DNA of 64,000 nt from Trebonia sp050013875 (GTDB lineage Bacteria > Actinomycetota > Actinomycetes > Streptosporangiales > Streptosporangiaceae), in assembly GCA_050013875.1 (NCBI GenBank), contig JBEKEK010000002.1:1-64000 (forward strand). Reading direction: 5' to 3'. The position numbers and the translations under genes are program-made. A model generated the notes under the pieces. The model was not told the DNA's origin. It was given only the letters and a program-made list of their open reading frames with translations, and searched no databases. Shown piece by piece: positions 28,035 through 36,290 of the stretch. Each line of letters opens with the position of its first letter. Within the stretch, counting starts at the first letter, position 1.

Positions 28035-28771
28035 CTACAGCCCGGGGGCGGCCCCCGCGACGCGCGCGAGGTCGAGCTTGCTCTCGTCTTCGCTGCCGGG
28101 CGTCACCGTGTAGATGACGATCTTCAGGTCGGTATCGCTGTCGTTGAGGACGTCGCAGTCCACGGTGATCTCGCCGATGTCGGGCCGGAGGATGGTCTTG
28201 CGGTCCTCGGCGTGCCCGCCGACCGCGCCCTCCTGCCATAGCCGCGCGAAACGCGGGCTGTCGTCGAGCAGGCGGCGGATCAGCCCGGCCAGCCGGGGGT
28301 CATCGGGGTAGCGGGCGGAGGCCCGGCGCAGGTCGGCGACGATCGCGCGGTCGGTGCCCTCGCCCAGCTGCGGTTCCACCAGATGAGCCGCCAGTCAGCC
28401 GCGAACACCGCGACCGGCGTCTCGCCCAGCCGGGTGAGCACACGCTGCATGCCGGGCGGGATGTGATCGGTGATCGCGGTGTCCCTGGGCGGCCGCAGGC
28501 CGGCCAGGCCGTACAGGTGGTCGCGCTCGCCCCTGGTGAGCCGGAGCGCACGGGCGAGCGCGCTGACGATCTGCGCGGACGGGGTGGCGGCGCGGCCCTG
28601 CTCAAGCCGGACGATGTAATCAACCGATATGCCCGCGAGCTCCGAGAGTTCCTCGCGCCGCAGGCCGGCCGTGCGCCGCCCCCGGCCTGCGGGCAGGCCG
28701 ACCTCGGCGGGCGTCAGCCGGTCGCGCCACGCGTGAATGGTGGCACCCAGGCTTGTCTCGTCCGCGCTCAT
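28035..28771 (-). pseudogene. XRE/MmyB-type regulator, frameshifted with internal deletion
   Basis: Residues 1 to about 130 (from 28771) form a good XRE helix-turn-helix (RTAGLRREELSELAGISVDYIVRLEQGRA) and the start of an MmyB-like ligand domain ending at WRLIWWNRSW. The rest of that domain (DRAIVADLRRASARYPDDPRLAGLI to the end at 28035) is in another frame. Compared with the usual MmyB domain, about 30-40 residues between the two parts are missing. Probably inactivated. It lies divergent to the SDR gene, whose repressor it may once have been. Confidence 0.72.
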
Positions 28772-28872
28772 CCTCCGATTATCCGCCTTGACGGACTGGC
28801 GTGGGTGGTACGGGCTTTCCTACGGTCAGCGCATCCCTGGCTGTCCGCTGCACGGTGCCGCAGGCTGGATTC

Positions 28873-29571
28873 ATGAACACCATCATCTTCATCACCGGGG
28901 CGAACAAGGGCCTCGGCTACGAGACCGCCCGTCGGCTGACCGAACTCGGCCACACGGTGGTCGTCGGGGCTCGCGACGCCGCTCGCGGCCAAGCCGCCGC
29001 GGACACGCTCGGCGCCCGCTTCGTACCCATCGACGTGACCGACGACGGCTCCGTCCAGCGCGCGGTCGCCGACGTCCAGGCGCACGAGGGCCGCATCGAC
29101 CGGCTCGTCAACAACGCCGGGATAATCGGCTCCCACGCGCCGGCGGCCGAGCTGACCGCCGAGGACGCGGAGCTCGTCTTCGGGACCAACGCGATAAGCG
29201 TGCTGCGCGTCACCAACGCGTTCCTGCCCCTGCTCGAGCGGTCGGACGCCCCGGCTGTGATCAACGTCAGCAGCGGCATGGGCTCCTTCGCCGCCACCCA
29301 CGACCCCGCGCGGGTCGAGTCGAAAATCACCGCTCCGCTTTACACCGCGTCCAAGGCCGCTGTCACGATGCTGACCACCCAGTACGCGAAGGCGATCCCC
29401 GGCGTCCGGTTCAACGCCGCCGACCCCGGATACACCGCCACCGACCTTAACGGGCACAGCGGCCCCCAGACCGTCACCGAGGGCACCGACGCGATCGTCA
29501 CTCTCGCCACCGAGGACCCGTCCGCGGGCACCGGCCGCTTCATCGACCGCTCCGGGCCCGTCGCCTGGTAA
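28873..29571 (+). CDS. Short-chain dehydrogenase/reductase (SDR)
   Basis: A 232-residue classical SDR. The cofactor site TGANKGLG (about residues 8-15) and NNAG are present, the catalytic Ser is in INVSSGMG and the Tyr-x-x-x-Lys in LYTASKAAV. ARDAARG after strand 2 suggests NADP(H) preference. It would reduce a carbonyl or oxidise an alcohol; substrate unknown. ATG at 28873 chosen, since the N-terminal strand begins there. Divergent from the broken XRE regulator. Confidence 0.9.
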   Translation: MNTIIFITGANKGLGYETARRLTELGHTVVVGARDAARGQAAADTLGARFVPIDVTDDGSVQRAVADVQAHEGRIDRLVNNAGIIGSHAPAAELTAEDAELVFGTNAISVLRVTNAFLPLLERSDAPAVINVSSGMGSFAATHDPARVESKITAPLYTASKAAVTMLTTQYAKAIPGVRFNAADPGYTATDLNGHSGPQTVTEGTDAIVTLATEDPSAGTGRFIDRSGPVAW

Positions 29572-29625
29572 TGACCGGATCCGGCTGGGAGATCCCTCGG
29601 CCTTGGGTAAACCCGACACCAGAAC

Positions 29626-29655
29626 GGGCCGCCCGGCTCCATTGCCGGACGGCCC
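29626..29655. terminator. Stem-loop after the SDR gene
   Basis: GGGCCGCCCGGC (29626-29637) pairs with GCCGGACGGCCC (29644-29655) with one mismatch and a 6-nt loop. It lies between the convergent SDR and LysM genes and is a likely transcription terminator. Confidence 0.7.
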
Positions 29656-29678
29656 ATCGGCCCGTCTAACGCGCTGTG

Positions 29679-29698
29679 GACCCGAGAATTCTCGGGTC
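29679..29698. terminator. Perfect 20-bp palindrome at the end of the LysM/Rpf gene
   Basis: GACCCGAG, AATT, CTCGGGTC: an uninterrupted palindrome touching the stop codon of the minus-strand LysM gene. As RNA it forms an 8-bp stem with a 4-nt loop. It may end transcription from the minus strand; a DNA-binding site is another reading. Confidence 0.6.
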
Positions 29699-30548
29699 AG
29701 CAGCCGTCGTACAGCGACCAGTTGGACGCGCCGCCGGCCGCGATGGCGTTGTCGAACACCTGGTTCTGCTCCGCCACGCTGGCGTCGCCGAACTCGGCCG
29801 GGTTGCCGCCGTACTCGGCCCAGGTCGAGGCGCTGAACTGGTAGAGCCCGTAGTGGCCGCTGCCGTTCATGACCTGGGAGTTCCCGCCCGACTCGGCGGC
29901 GATGACGCACGCCTGGAACGATCCGCCGCTGCCGCTGTAAGAGCTTTCCTGCTGCACGGGCGCGGCTGCTGGGGCGGCCGTGCTGGCGGCTTGGTAACTC
30001 TCGCCGGAGCTGGCCGTGCTGGTTGCCGGCGCCGGCGCCGGGGCGGGTGCGAGCGTCGCCGGGGCACCGGGGATCTTGGCGGGCTTGGCCGGGACGGTCA
30101 GCACCTGTCCCGCCTGGATCTCATTCGCGTACTTGATCTCGCGATGGTTTGCCCAGTACAGCACCGTCCAGTAGTTGGAACTGTGGTAGAGGTGCTGCGC
30201 GATCGACGCGAGCGTGTCGCCGGACTTGACGACGTACTTCGCCTGCGGCGTGCGGTGGTGCTTCCCCTTCGGCTGCATCGCGGCGATCTGGTCCGCGTCC
30301 AGCCTGATGACGGGCCCGGTGGCGGGCTGTCCGGTGACCGACACCAGCAGCTCGGCGGAGACGCCTGCCTGGGGGGCGGCGGTGGTGGCCGCCGAGTGGT
30401 GCCCCGACGCGTCTATCGTCGCGGCTCCTGCCGCGGGTGCGCTACCAAGGGCGAATGCCGCGGCCAGACCGGCCATCGCGGCGGGCGCGGCGGCCTTGGG
30501 CAGCCGGCGCCGAACAGGGGTACTTGCTGAACTTGCGTGGGCGCCCAA
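29697..30548 (-). CDS. Secreted LysM protein with Rpf-like transglycosylase domain
   Basis: A secreted cell-wall protein of about 283 residues. A signal peptide (AAPAAMAGLAAAFALGSAPAAGA) leads to a LysM domain (KYVVKSGDTLASIAQHLYH ... QAGQVLTVP), an Ala/Pro linker, and a C-terminal transglycosylase-like domain of the Rpf type (CVIAAESGGNSQVMNGSGHYGLYQFSASTWAEYGG) with the catalytic Glu in AESGG. It would bind and cleave peptidoglycan, as in resuscitation-promoting factors. I prefer the TTG at 30548 because AAGGAG precedes it by 4 nt; GTG codons at 30578 and 30614 are in frame but lack a ribosome-binding site. Confidence 0.85.
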   Translation of the reverse strand: MGAHASSASTPVRRRLPKAAAPAAMAGLAAAFALGSAPAAGAATIDASGHHSAATTAAPQAGVSAELLVSVTGQPATGPVIRLDADQIAAMQPKGKHHRTPQAKYVVKSGDTLASIAQHLYHSSNYWTVLYWANHREIKYANEIQAGQVLTVPAKPAKIPGAPATLAPAPAPAPATSTASSGESYQAASTAAPAAAPVQQESSYSGSGGSFQACVIAAESGGNSQVMNGSGHYGLYQFSASTWAEYGGNPAEFGDASVAEQNQVFDNAIAAGGASNWSLYDGC

Positions 30549-30582
30549 AGGGCTCCTTCCCGCGAAGGTCGCGCTCACCAGG

Positions 30583-30630
30583 AAGGCTGCCTGCACGGTG
30601 CACTGGTGATGCACGAGTGCAGGCAGCCTT
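30583..30630 (-). promoter_or_regulatory. Long 5' leader hairpin of the LysM/Rpf gene
   Basis: AAGGCTGCCTGCAC (30617-30630 read on the minus strand) pairs perfectly with GTGCAGGCAGCCTT (30583-30596), 14 bp; an inner 5-bp helix (30598-30602 with 30610-30614) extends it. The hairpin ends about 25 nt before the AAGGAG ribosome-binding site. It may be a regulatory RNA structure or attenuator. It does not match the c-di-AMP (ydaO) riboswitch found before some actinobacterial rpf genes. Confidence 0.55.
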
Positions 30631-30993
30631 CGGAGCGCCTGACATCACGGAATCGTAAACGGATATCCGCCCATTCGCTGAAGATTGGACAAAGATCTTT
30701 TTATTGCGTAGGATCCGCCCGCAACATTGATCTTAACGACCTCCCGCTCACTGCCAAATGTGACGGACGCAACACTCAAGGTCTAGAGCGGTCCAATCAA
30801 CGGCAGCCGCACGGTCGCGATAACCATCCGCTGCCCCTGATTGGTGTTCGCGCAGATCCGGGCCATCGAGACCGCACTGGCGGGACTTTCGCTAATCGGT
30901 ACGATTTCCGCACTGCGCCGGTGAATGATGCGATAAGTTCTTTTCCCGGCGGCATCCGCCACCGTTCGAGCATCCATTCCCGAAGGAAACACA
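30631..30993. other. Divergent intergenic region, about 363 bp
   Basis: No coding region is supported. It separates the LysM/Rpf gene (minus) from the tail-collar protein gene (plus). The stretch 30680-30720 is AT-richer (AAAGATCTTTTTATTGCG) and probably carries the minus-strand promoter. I see no convincing riboswitch. Confidence 0.5.
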
Positions 30994-31542
30994 ATGCGCT
31001 TTATGCGACAAATCAGGAAGTACCGCCATTTCAGGACGATAGCGGAGATTGCCGGCGCGGCGGTGCTGCTCGGCGGTGGCGCGACCGCGGCCGCGGCGGT
31101 GCTGCCGGCCGCCGCGGCCACCACGATCCACGGATGCGAGAACGCCAAGACCGGTGCGCTGAGCGTCCAGCTGAAATCGTCTTGCCCGGCGGGGACCAAG
31201 GCCCTGTCCTGGAACACCACGGGCCCGCGGGGACCTGCGGGAACGACGGGAATTCTCGGCGCAAGGACCAACGCCGCCCATGGCGACGAAGGAGCGTCTA
31301 ATGGCTCCTGCTACATCGGGCAGATCCTGCTCAGCGCGGGATCCGTCACTCCGCCTGGAACGCTCCTAGCCAGCGGCCAGACCCTCGCCATCAACGACTA
31401 CCTGGCGCTTTTCTCCTTGCTGGGGACGGAGTACGGCGGAAATGGCAAGACCGCTTTCAAGCTCCCGGACCTGCGGAAGTCCGCACCCGACGGTTTGACC
31501 TACTCGATCTGCGTGCAAGGCATCTTCCCGCCTTCAAGCTAA
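30994..31542 (+). CDS. Secreted protein with collagen-like snippet and phage tail-collar domain
   Basis: A 182-residue secreted protein. A basic start and hydrophobic segment (IAGAAVLLGGGATAAAAVLPAAAA) form the signal. Next is the IHGCENAKTGALSV ... SWNTTGPRGPAG motif seen in many actinobacterial exported proteins before collagen-like repeats, here reduced to two G-x-y triplets. The C-terminal 70 residues match the tail-collar / MdpB domain (GQILLSAG..PPGTLLASGQTL, ALFSLLGTEYGG, FKLPDLR). The domain is known from phage tail fibres and bacterial surface proteins. GAAGGAAA precedes the ATG. Confidence 0.75.
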   Translation: MRFMRQIRKYRHFRTIAEIAGAAVLLGGGATAAAAVLPAAAATTIHGCENAKTGALSVQLKSSCPAGTKALSWNTTGPRGPAGTTGILGARTNAAHGDEGASNGSCYIGQILLSAGSVTPPGTLLASGQTLAINDYLALFSLLGTEYGGNGKTAFKLPDLRKSAPDGLTYSICVQGIFPPSS

Positions 31543-31752
31543 CGTTAAGTCAGCCAGCAGGCTAACGGCGGTATCACGAAACGGCGACTAACCTCGATCT
31601 TTCTCCTGTCCGACGTGTCGGCCTGAGGTATTCGGCTGGGGTTGATTTTCGGCCGTCGGGCGTGGCCTTGGGCCCGGCTGTCGCGCCGGGTGGGCGGGGT
31701 TCCACGGCCCCGGGTATTGTCCTTTCCTGGTCGTAGCGGCGGTTGCGGCTGG

Positions 31753-33090
31753 TCAGCCGGACGGTAGGGCTTGCAGGCGGTTGACCGCGGCGGTGATGTG
31801 GGCGGTCCAGGGCCATCGCTCTGCGAGCCGGAGCCGCAGGCGGCGGCCGCTGCGGGCGAGCCGCCCGGCGACGGCGAAGAGGCGAAGCCGGAGGCGTTTC
31901 GGTTCCCAGCGGCGGGCGTCTCCGGCCAGTGCGATCAGCTGGGTCCAGGCCAGCAGCTCGCCGGCCAGGGCGACGATCTCGCACCAGAGCTGGTTCTGGG
32001 CGAAGCCCTTGAGGGGCAGGTTGCGCAGCCCGGTGTCCTTGGCGCAGCGGATGCGGTCCTCGCAGCGGGCCCGGCGGCGGTGCCGCAGCTCGAGGTCTGC
32101 GAGCTGCCCCTTCTTCGCGTCGGTGGCGAAGGCGGTGAACCGGTGGCCGTCGAGGTCGGTGAACCGCAGCTGGGCGCCGGGGTGCGGGCGCTCCTTGCGG
32201 ACGATGACGCGCATCCCGGGCGGCCAGGAGGAAAGGTCGAGCAGCCCTGTGATGTCCGCGGCCCAGGCCCCTTCCCGCGCCTGGCCGTTCCCGTCGTAGG
32301 CGGGCTGCCAGGCGCTGGCTGGGACTTTCCCGATCGCGGCCCGCATGTCCTCGGTGATCGTCATGCCAGCCGAGTAGTGCAGCCGTCGGGATTGAGCGGT
32401 CAGCCACTCGAGGAAGGCATGGGTGCCGCCGCCCGAGTCGGTGCGGACCAGGACCCTGCGGCGCAGGTGGCGGGGCAGCTGGGCTAGGGCGAGCCGGGTG
32501 ACCTCGACGTGGTCGGCGGCGGTGTTCGACCCGGCGCCGCCGTGCCGCAGCAGGATAGCCAGGGGCTCGCCGTTCCCGGCGGCCTCGTGGTCGGCGAACG
32601 CGGCCAGGGGGTGAAAGCCGAACGTGCCCTTCCACGTTCCGGAAGCGCGCTCTTTCTCCGAGTGCGCGACCACGACCGTGGCGTCCAGGTCGACCGTGAC
32701 CAGCCCGCCGTCAGCGCCGGGCGCGTCCTCCCCGGCCAGTGCCCACGCCCGCTCCCGGGCGGCGGCCCGGGCTGACCGGACCGCCTTCAGCGCTCGCGGC
32801 AGGTCCGCGGCCAGCTGGCTGACCAGCCGGGACACCACCGGGTCGGACGCGACCGGCCCGGCGAGCTGCGGCTGCTCGCGCAGCACGGCGATGTCGGCGA
32901 GGCAGTCGCCGCCGAGCGCGACCGCGGCGGCCAGGTCTGCGATGACCTTGCCAGGGTCGTGGACCGCCCGGGGCGCCCGCCACCGGGAAAGACCCTGTGA
33001 CAGCCCGCGGCCCAGGCCGGTGACCCGCATCGTCTCCCACAGCAGGACCGCCCCGGCCTGCGAGACCAGCCCCCGGCCGTCCGCGGACAC
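31753..33090 (-). CDS. IS1380-family transposase
   Basis: A 445-residue DDE transposase of the IS1380 family: VTVDLDATVVVAHSEKE holds the first Asp region, VLVRTDSGGG the second, and the C-terminal half carries CEDRIRCAKDTGLRNLP with the Glu. The start used is a GTG at 33090. The frame remains open upstream to the intron junction near 33122 and reads as more of the family's N-terminus, so the first few codons may have been cut by the intron. No clear terminal inverted repeats were found in the 210 bp after the gene. Confidence 0.82.
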   Translation of the reverse strand: MSADGRGLVSQAGAVLLWETMRVTGLGRGLSQGLSRWRAPRAVHDPGKVIADLAAAVALGGDCLADIAVLREQPQLAGPVASDPVVSRLVSQLAADLPRALKAVRSARAAARERAWALAGEDAPGADGGLVTVDLDATVVVAHSEKERASGTWKGTFGFHPLAAFADHEAAGNGEPLAILLRHGGAGSNTAADHVEVTRLALAQLPRHLRRRVLVRTDSGGGTHAFLEWLTAQSRRLHYSAGMTITEDMRAAIGKVPASAWQPAYDGNGQAREGAWAADITGLLDLSSWPPGMRVIVRKERPHPGAQLRFTDLDGHRFTAFATDAKKGQLADLELRHRRRARCEDRIRCAKDTGLRNLPLKGFAQNQLWCEIVALAGELLAWTQLIALAGDARRWEPKRLRLRLFAVAGRLARSGRRLRLRLAERWPWTAHITAAVNRLQALPSG

Positions 33091-33159
33091 CAGTACACGG
33101 GCAGTACGTGCGCTATTCGCCGGGTAGCCCCGGGCGGTTTCCCGCCCGGGGCCCCCTCA

Positions 33160-33194
33160 GAACCGTGCGTGCCAGTTACCCCGGCACACGGCTC
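33160..33194 (-). ncRNA. Group II intron domain V
   Basis: A 35-nt hairpin starting GAGCCGTGTGCCGGGG and ending CACGCACGGTTC, with the usual bulge; this is the catalytic heart of group II introns. The maturase stop codon overlaps its first bases. Confidence 0.85.
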
Positions 33195-35094
33195 AAGCAA
33201 GCCGCGAGGGCGTCGCGGGTTGAAGTGCCGGTTTCCTTTCCTGGCGGGCCTGGAGCCCGCGCTGGCAGGAAGAGTGGACGAGGCGGGTCTGGCCATCGTG
33301 CGGCGGGCCGGGCCGCCCGTGGTGGACGAGATAGCTGGCGGCTATCGCCCTGCGGGTGACGTGCAGCCACCACTGTTCCCATTCGCGGGGAGACTGGGGT
33401 GGCTGCTCAGCGGACAGCAGGTGGTCCCCGCAGAGCGGGCACTGCCCGGCCTGCCTGGTCAGCAGGCGCTGGGTGTACCTGTCAAGCGGGGGTTTCGCCT
33501 TCTTGCGCCGCTCGGCCCAGTAGCTGGCCAGGGCGGGGTCATCGGGGGATGCCGCGCCCCTGACCGGCACGTGCCGTTCGATGCCGGTCCAGGAGAACTT
33601 GACCAGGTAGCCGCCGCTGTCGCGGTCGCCGAATACCCAGTGGTCGTTCCTGAACTTGTTGAACTTGCCGAAGTACCGGGCGACGACCCAGTGCCTCGGC
33701 TTGTTCCGGTGGCCCCATCGTGCCCATTTGTAGAGGAGCCTCCACACGTGGGTGTCCAGCGAGCGGAACACCTCCGATGACACCACCGTCCGGTAATAGG
33801 CGGCCCAGCCCCGGATGACGGGGCTGAGCGCGGTGATGACCGCCACCGCGTTGAGGCCGCGCAGCCTGCGCGCCTCGGCGGCGAGCCGTTCCCGGAGCCT
33901 CTTGATAGCCGCCTGGGATGGCTTGATCAGCAGCTTGCGGTTGTAGCGGCGGACGTTGAACCCGAGGAAGTCGAAGCCCTCATCGAGGTGGACGATCTTC
34001 GTCTTGTCCTCGTTGAAAGCCAGTCCCCGGGGCGCCAGCCATTCCGCGAGCCGTGCCTTGACCTGCTCGGCCTGCCGCTGGCTGTGGCAGAGCACGGTCA
34101 CGTCGTCGGCATACCTGATCGCGACCGGGGAGCCCGCTGCGGTTTCCCCGGCGTGGACGCCGGAGGTCTTGCGGCGGACCCCGGCGGCTTCCTCCAGCCC
34201 GTGCAGCGCGACGTTCAGTAGCAACGGGCTGATCACCCCGCCTTGTGGAGTTCCCTCCTCGGTCGGCGCGAAGCCCTTTCCCGCCTCGAACACCCCGGCC
34301 TTCAGCCACCCGGCGATCATGTCCCTGGCGGGGAACGATCCCAGCTGCCCTAGAAGGCGGGAGTGGTCGATGCGGTCGAACGCCGCGGCCAGGTCCGCGT
34401 CCAGCGCCCACGTGCGCTTGGCCGCTGGCCCCGCGCACACGTTGTAGATCGCGCCGATCGCGTCGTGGCAGCCCCGGCCCGGCCGGAACCCGTAGGATGC
34501 GGGCTCGAACCGGGCCTCCCACTCGGGCTCCAGCGCGTTGCGGACCCGCGCCTGATGGCACCGGTCCATGAGCACGGGAATCCCGAGCGGCCTCAGCTTC
34601 GCACGGTTTGATGCCTTCGGTATGTGCACGCGCCTGACCGCGCGGGGACGCCATGACGTGACGGACTGGTGCACTCGCACCGCCACCCGCGCCCTGGCCC
34701 CGGGAGTCAGCGCGACCTCCCCGTCGATCCCTGCGGTCCTGCGCCCGGCATTGCGCTGCGTCACCTGCCGCACGCTGACCAGCGTGTTCGCCCGTGACCG
34801 CAGCATCAGCTTCTGCAGGTTCCTGACCTTGGGCCAGTCCTGCTCCTGCGCCGCCTTGAAGATCCGCTGCCGCAGACGCCGTACCTGCTCCTCCTGCCCC
34901 CGCCAGTCGACTTTCTCCCACTGGGCGGGAGCATCGCGGGGCCGGTCCTCCGGTCCGTTCGCTCTGGGGGCCGCCGTCACCTCGGTGATGGCCGGGACGA
35001 CCCACTTGCCGCCCTCCCATACCGGGGTGGTGAAGCTGTAACCCGTCATCGCGTCTAACTTGCCCTTCGGTTCCGGCGATCGTGGCCGCATCAC
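33193..35094 (-). CDS. ltrA: Group II intron reverse transcriptase/maturase with HNH domain
   Basis: A protein of up to 633 residues. The reverse transcriptase has IPKASNRAKLRPLGIP, FRPGRGCHDAI, GTPQGGVISPLL and the active-site YADD at 328-331. The maturase (X) domain follows (SPVIRGWAAYYR, RNKPRHWV), then a C-terminal HNH-type endonuclease region (CPLCGDHLL ... LVHHGRP ... LVHSSC). It promotes intron splicing and target-primed insertion. The start may be GTG/ATG at 35094-35091 or ATG at 35049 (MTGYSFTTPVWEGG), where family similarity begins. Confidence 0.92.
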   Translation of the reverse strand: MMRPRSPEPKGKLDAMTGYSFTTPVWEGGKWVVPAITEVTAAPRANGPEDRPRDAPAQWEKVDWRGQEEQVRRLRQRIFKAAQEQDWPKVRNLQKLMLRSRANTLVSVRQVTQRNAGRRTAGIDGEVALTPGARARVAVRVHQSVTSWRPRAVRRVHIPKASNRAKLRPLGIPVLMDRCHQARVRNALEPEWEARFEPASYGFRPGRGCHDAIGAIYNVCAGPAAKRTWALDADLAAAFDRIDHSRLLGQLGSFPARDMIAGWLKAGVFEAGKGFAPTEEGTPQGGVISPLLLNVALHGLEEAAGVRRKTSGVHAGETAAGSPVAIRYADDVTVLCHSQRQAEQVKARLAEWLAPRGLAFNEDKTKIVHLDEGFDFLGFNVRRYNRKLLIKPSQAAIKRLRERLAAEARRLRGLNAVAVITALSPVIRGWAAYYRTVVSSEVFRSLDTHVWRLLYKWARWGHRNKPRHWVVARYFGKFNKFRNDHWVFGDRDSGGYLVKFSWTGIERHVPVRGAASPDDPALASYWAERRKKAKPPLDRYTQRLLTRQAGQCPLCGDHLLSAEQPPQSPREWEQWWLHVTRRAIAASYLVHHGRPGPPHDGQTRLVHSSCQRGLQARQERKPALQPATPSRLA

Positions 35095-35886
35095 TTCAAA
35101 GGCTCACCTGCCTCAAGTCAGCGCGCTTTCGCGCCCGGGCACCAGGCCCGGTATCCGGCCAGTTATGCAGCGCCCCCGGCGGGAGAGCCGGGCACGACGA
35201 CGCTGGTTTCCCGCTGCCTTTCGGCCGCCGGCATTCGCTTCCTGGGCATCCTTTCCCGCCCGGGGCTTGCGCCCCTCTTGCGATCGGCCTACCGCGCCGC
35301 CTCCGGCGGCGCGGACCCGAGCGGGGTTTCCATGTTCCGCACGCGTGAGACGCGGCCGGGACCGGGTGCCCTCTGTACCCCGGGGACGGCGGTGCCCGCA
35401 CGGTCACGCGTGAATCCCGTGACCGCCGCCTGCCGCCTTGCAACGGCCGGTCCCTGTCATCCCGGTATCGCAGCCCATCCCGGAATGTTTTCCTCACGAG
35501 GCATCAGCAAGGGTTCACTGTCATTCACCCCTCCCGGCCATTCCCCTCGCCTGTGGCCCCCGGACGGAACGGGCGCCCTTGGGCTTTTCCCTGGGCTCCA
35601 TACCCAGCTGAGCAGGACCCGGCCACGCATGCCAGGGCGGGGACGAGCCTCAGGCACTGGCCCGGGATCACGTCGTCGCCATCAGCGACCTCCTTCAACG
35701 GACCCACTCAACACGAGCGACCTCATGTCGCAATTCACCTGGAAAGTGCCTTCGGCTCGCTGGTGGACAGGACTCTCGACAAGCCCAATCCTCCCAGGTC
35801 AAAGGCGCTTTCTTCATTTATATAGACACCATCGCCTAACGCCAGGCGAAAGCCCGAGGCTAATAACCGGCTCGGCGCAGTAAGCA

Positions 35887-35942
35887 CAACCAATCGGTTG
35901 ACTATCGTCCATGACTCGCCTATCCTCAACCACATGGTTGAG
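35887..35942 (+). promoter_or_regulatory. arsR-type promoter with paired operators, leaderless start
   Basis: TTGACT (35898-35903) and TATCCT (35921-35926) are separated by exactly 17 bp, placing transcription start at about 35933-35934, the A of the ATG. Two inverted repeats CAACC-N4-GGTTG lie at 35887-35900 and 35927-35940, centres 40 bp apart; the second extends to CTCAACC/GGTTGAG and spans the start codon. The layout suggests autorepression by the ArsR protein. Confidence 0.72.
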
Positions 35943-36290
35943 CTTCAGGCGGAGACGGGACAGGCGGGGATGGACGCCGTGTTCCACGCGCTGGCCAGCC
36001 AGGCGCGCCGGGACATGCTCGGACGGCTGGCCGGCGGCGAGCTGACGGTGGGGCAACTGGCCGCCCCGCTGACGATGTCGCTGGCCGCCGCCTCAAAGCA
36101 CGTGCAAGTGCTCGAGCGCGCGGGTTTGGTGCGCCGGCGGGTGACCGGGCGGCAGCATGTGTGCCGCCTCAACCCGGCCCCGCTGGCCGCCGCGTCCGGC
36201 TGGCTGCGTTTCTACGAGCACTTCTGGGACGAGCGGCTCGACGCACTGCAAGCAGTTCTCGATTCCGATCGTGCGGAGGAAGACCGATGA
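35934..36290 (+). CDS. ArsR-family transcriptional regulator
   Basis: A 118-residue winged-helix repressor of the ArsR/SmtB fold (VFHALASQARRDMLGRLAGGELTVGQLA, MSLAAASKHVQVLERAGLVRRRVTGRQHVCRL). It lacks the Cys-rich metal motif of metal sensors and belongs to the group paired with SRPBCC proteins. The ATG at 35934 coincides with the predicted transcription start. It overlaps the next gene by 4 bp (ATGA), so the two are coupled. Confidence 0.92.
   Translation: MVELQAETGQAGMDAVFHALASQARRDMLGRLAGGELTVGQLAAPLTMSLAAASKHVQVLERAGLVRRRVTGRQHVCRLNPAPLAAASGWLRFYEHFWDERLDALQAVLDSDRAEEDR

Larger units (their letters stand above)
33122..35831 (-). mobile_element. Group II intron with its maturase
   Basis: About 2.7 kb on the minus strand: a structured 5' part (35831 to 35095), the intron-encoded protein, then domain V (33194-33160) and a strong domain VI hairpin (GGGCCCCGGGCGG / CCGCCCGGGGCT). 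The 3' end is set by the terminal CTAC near 33124-33127; the 5' end (GTGTC near 35831, versus GUGYG consensus) is my estimate. It lies directly next to the 5' end of the IS1380 transposase. Confidence 0.75.

Noticed and set aside
30560..30790. A ydaO-type (c-di-AMP) riboswitch before the LysM/Rpf gene
   Set aside because: The conserved riboswitch blocks are not visible; only the simple hairpin is.
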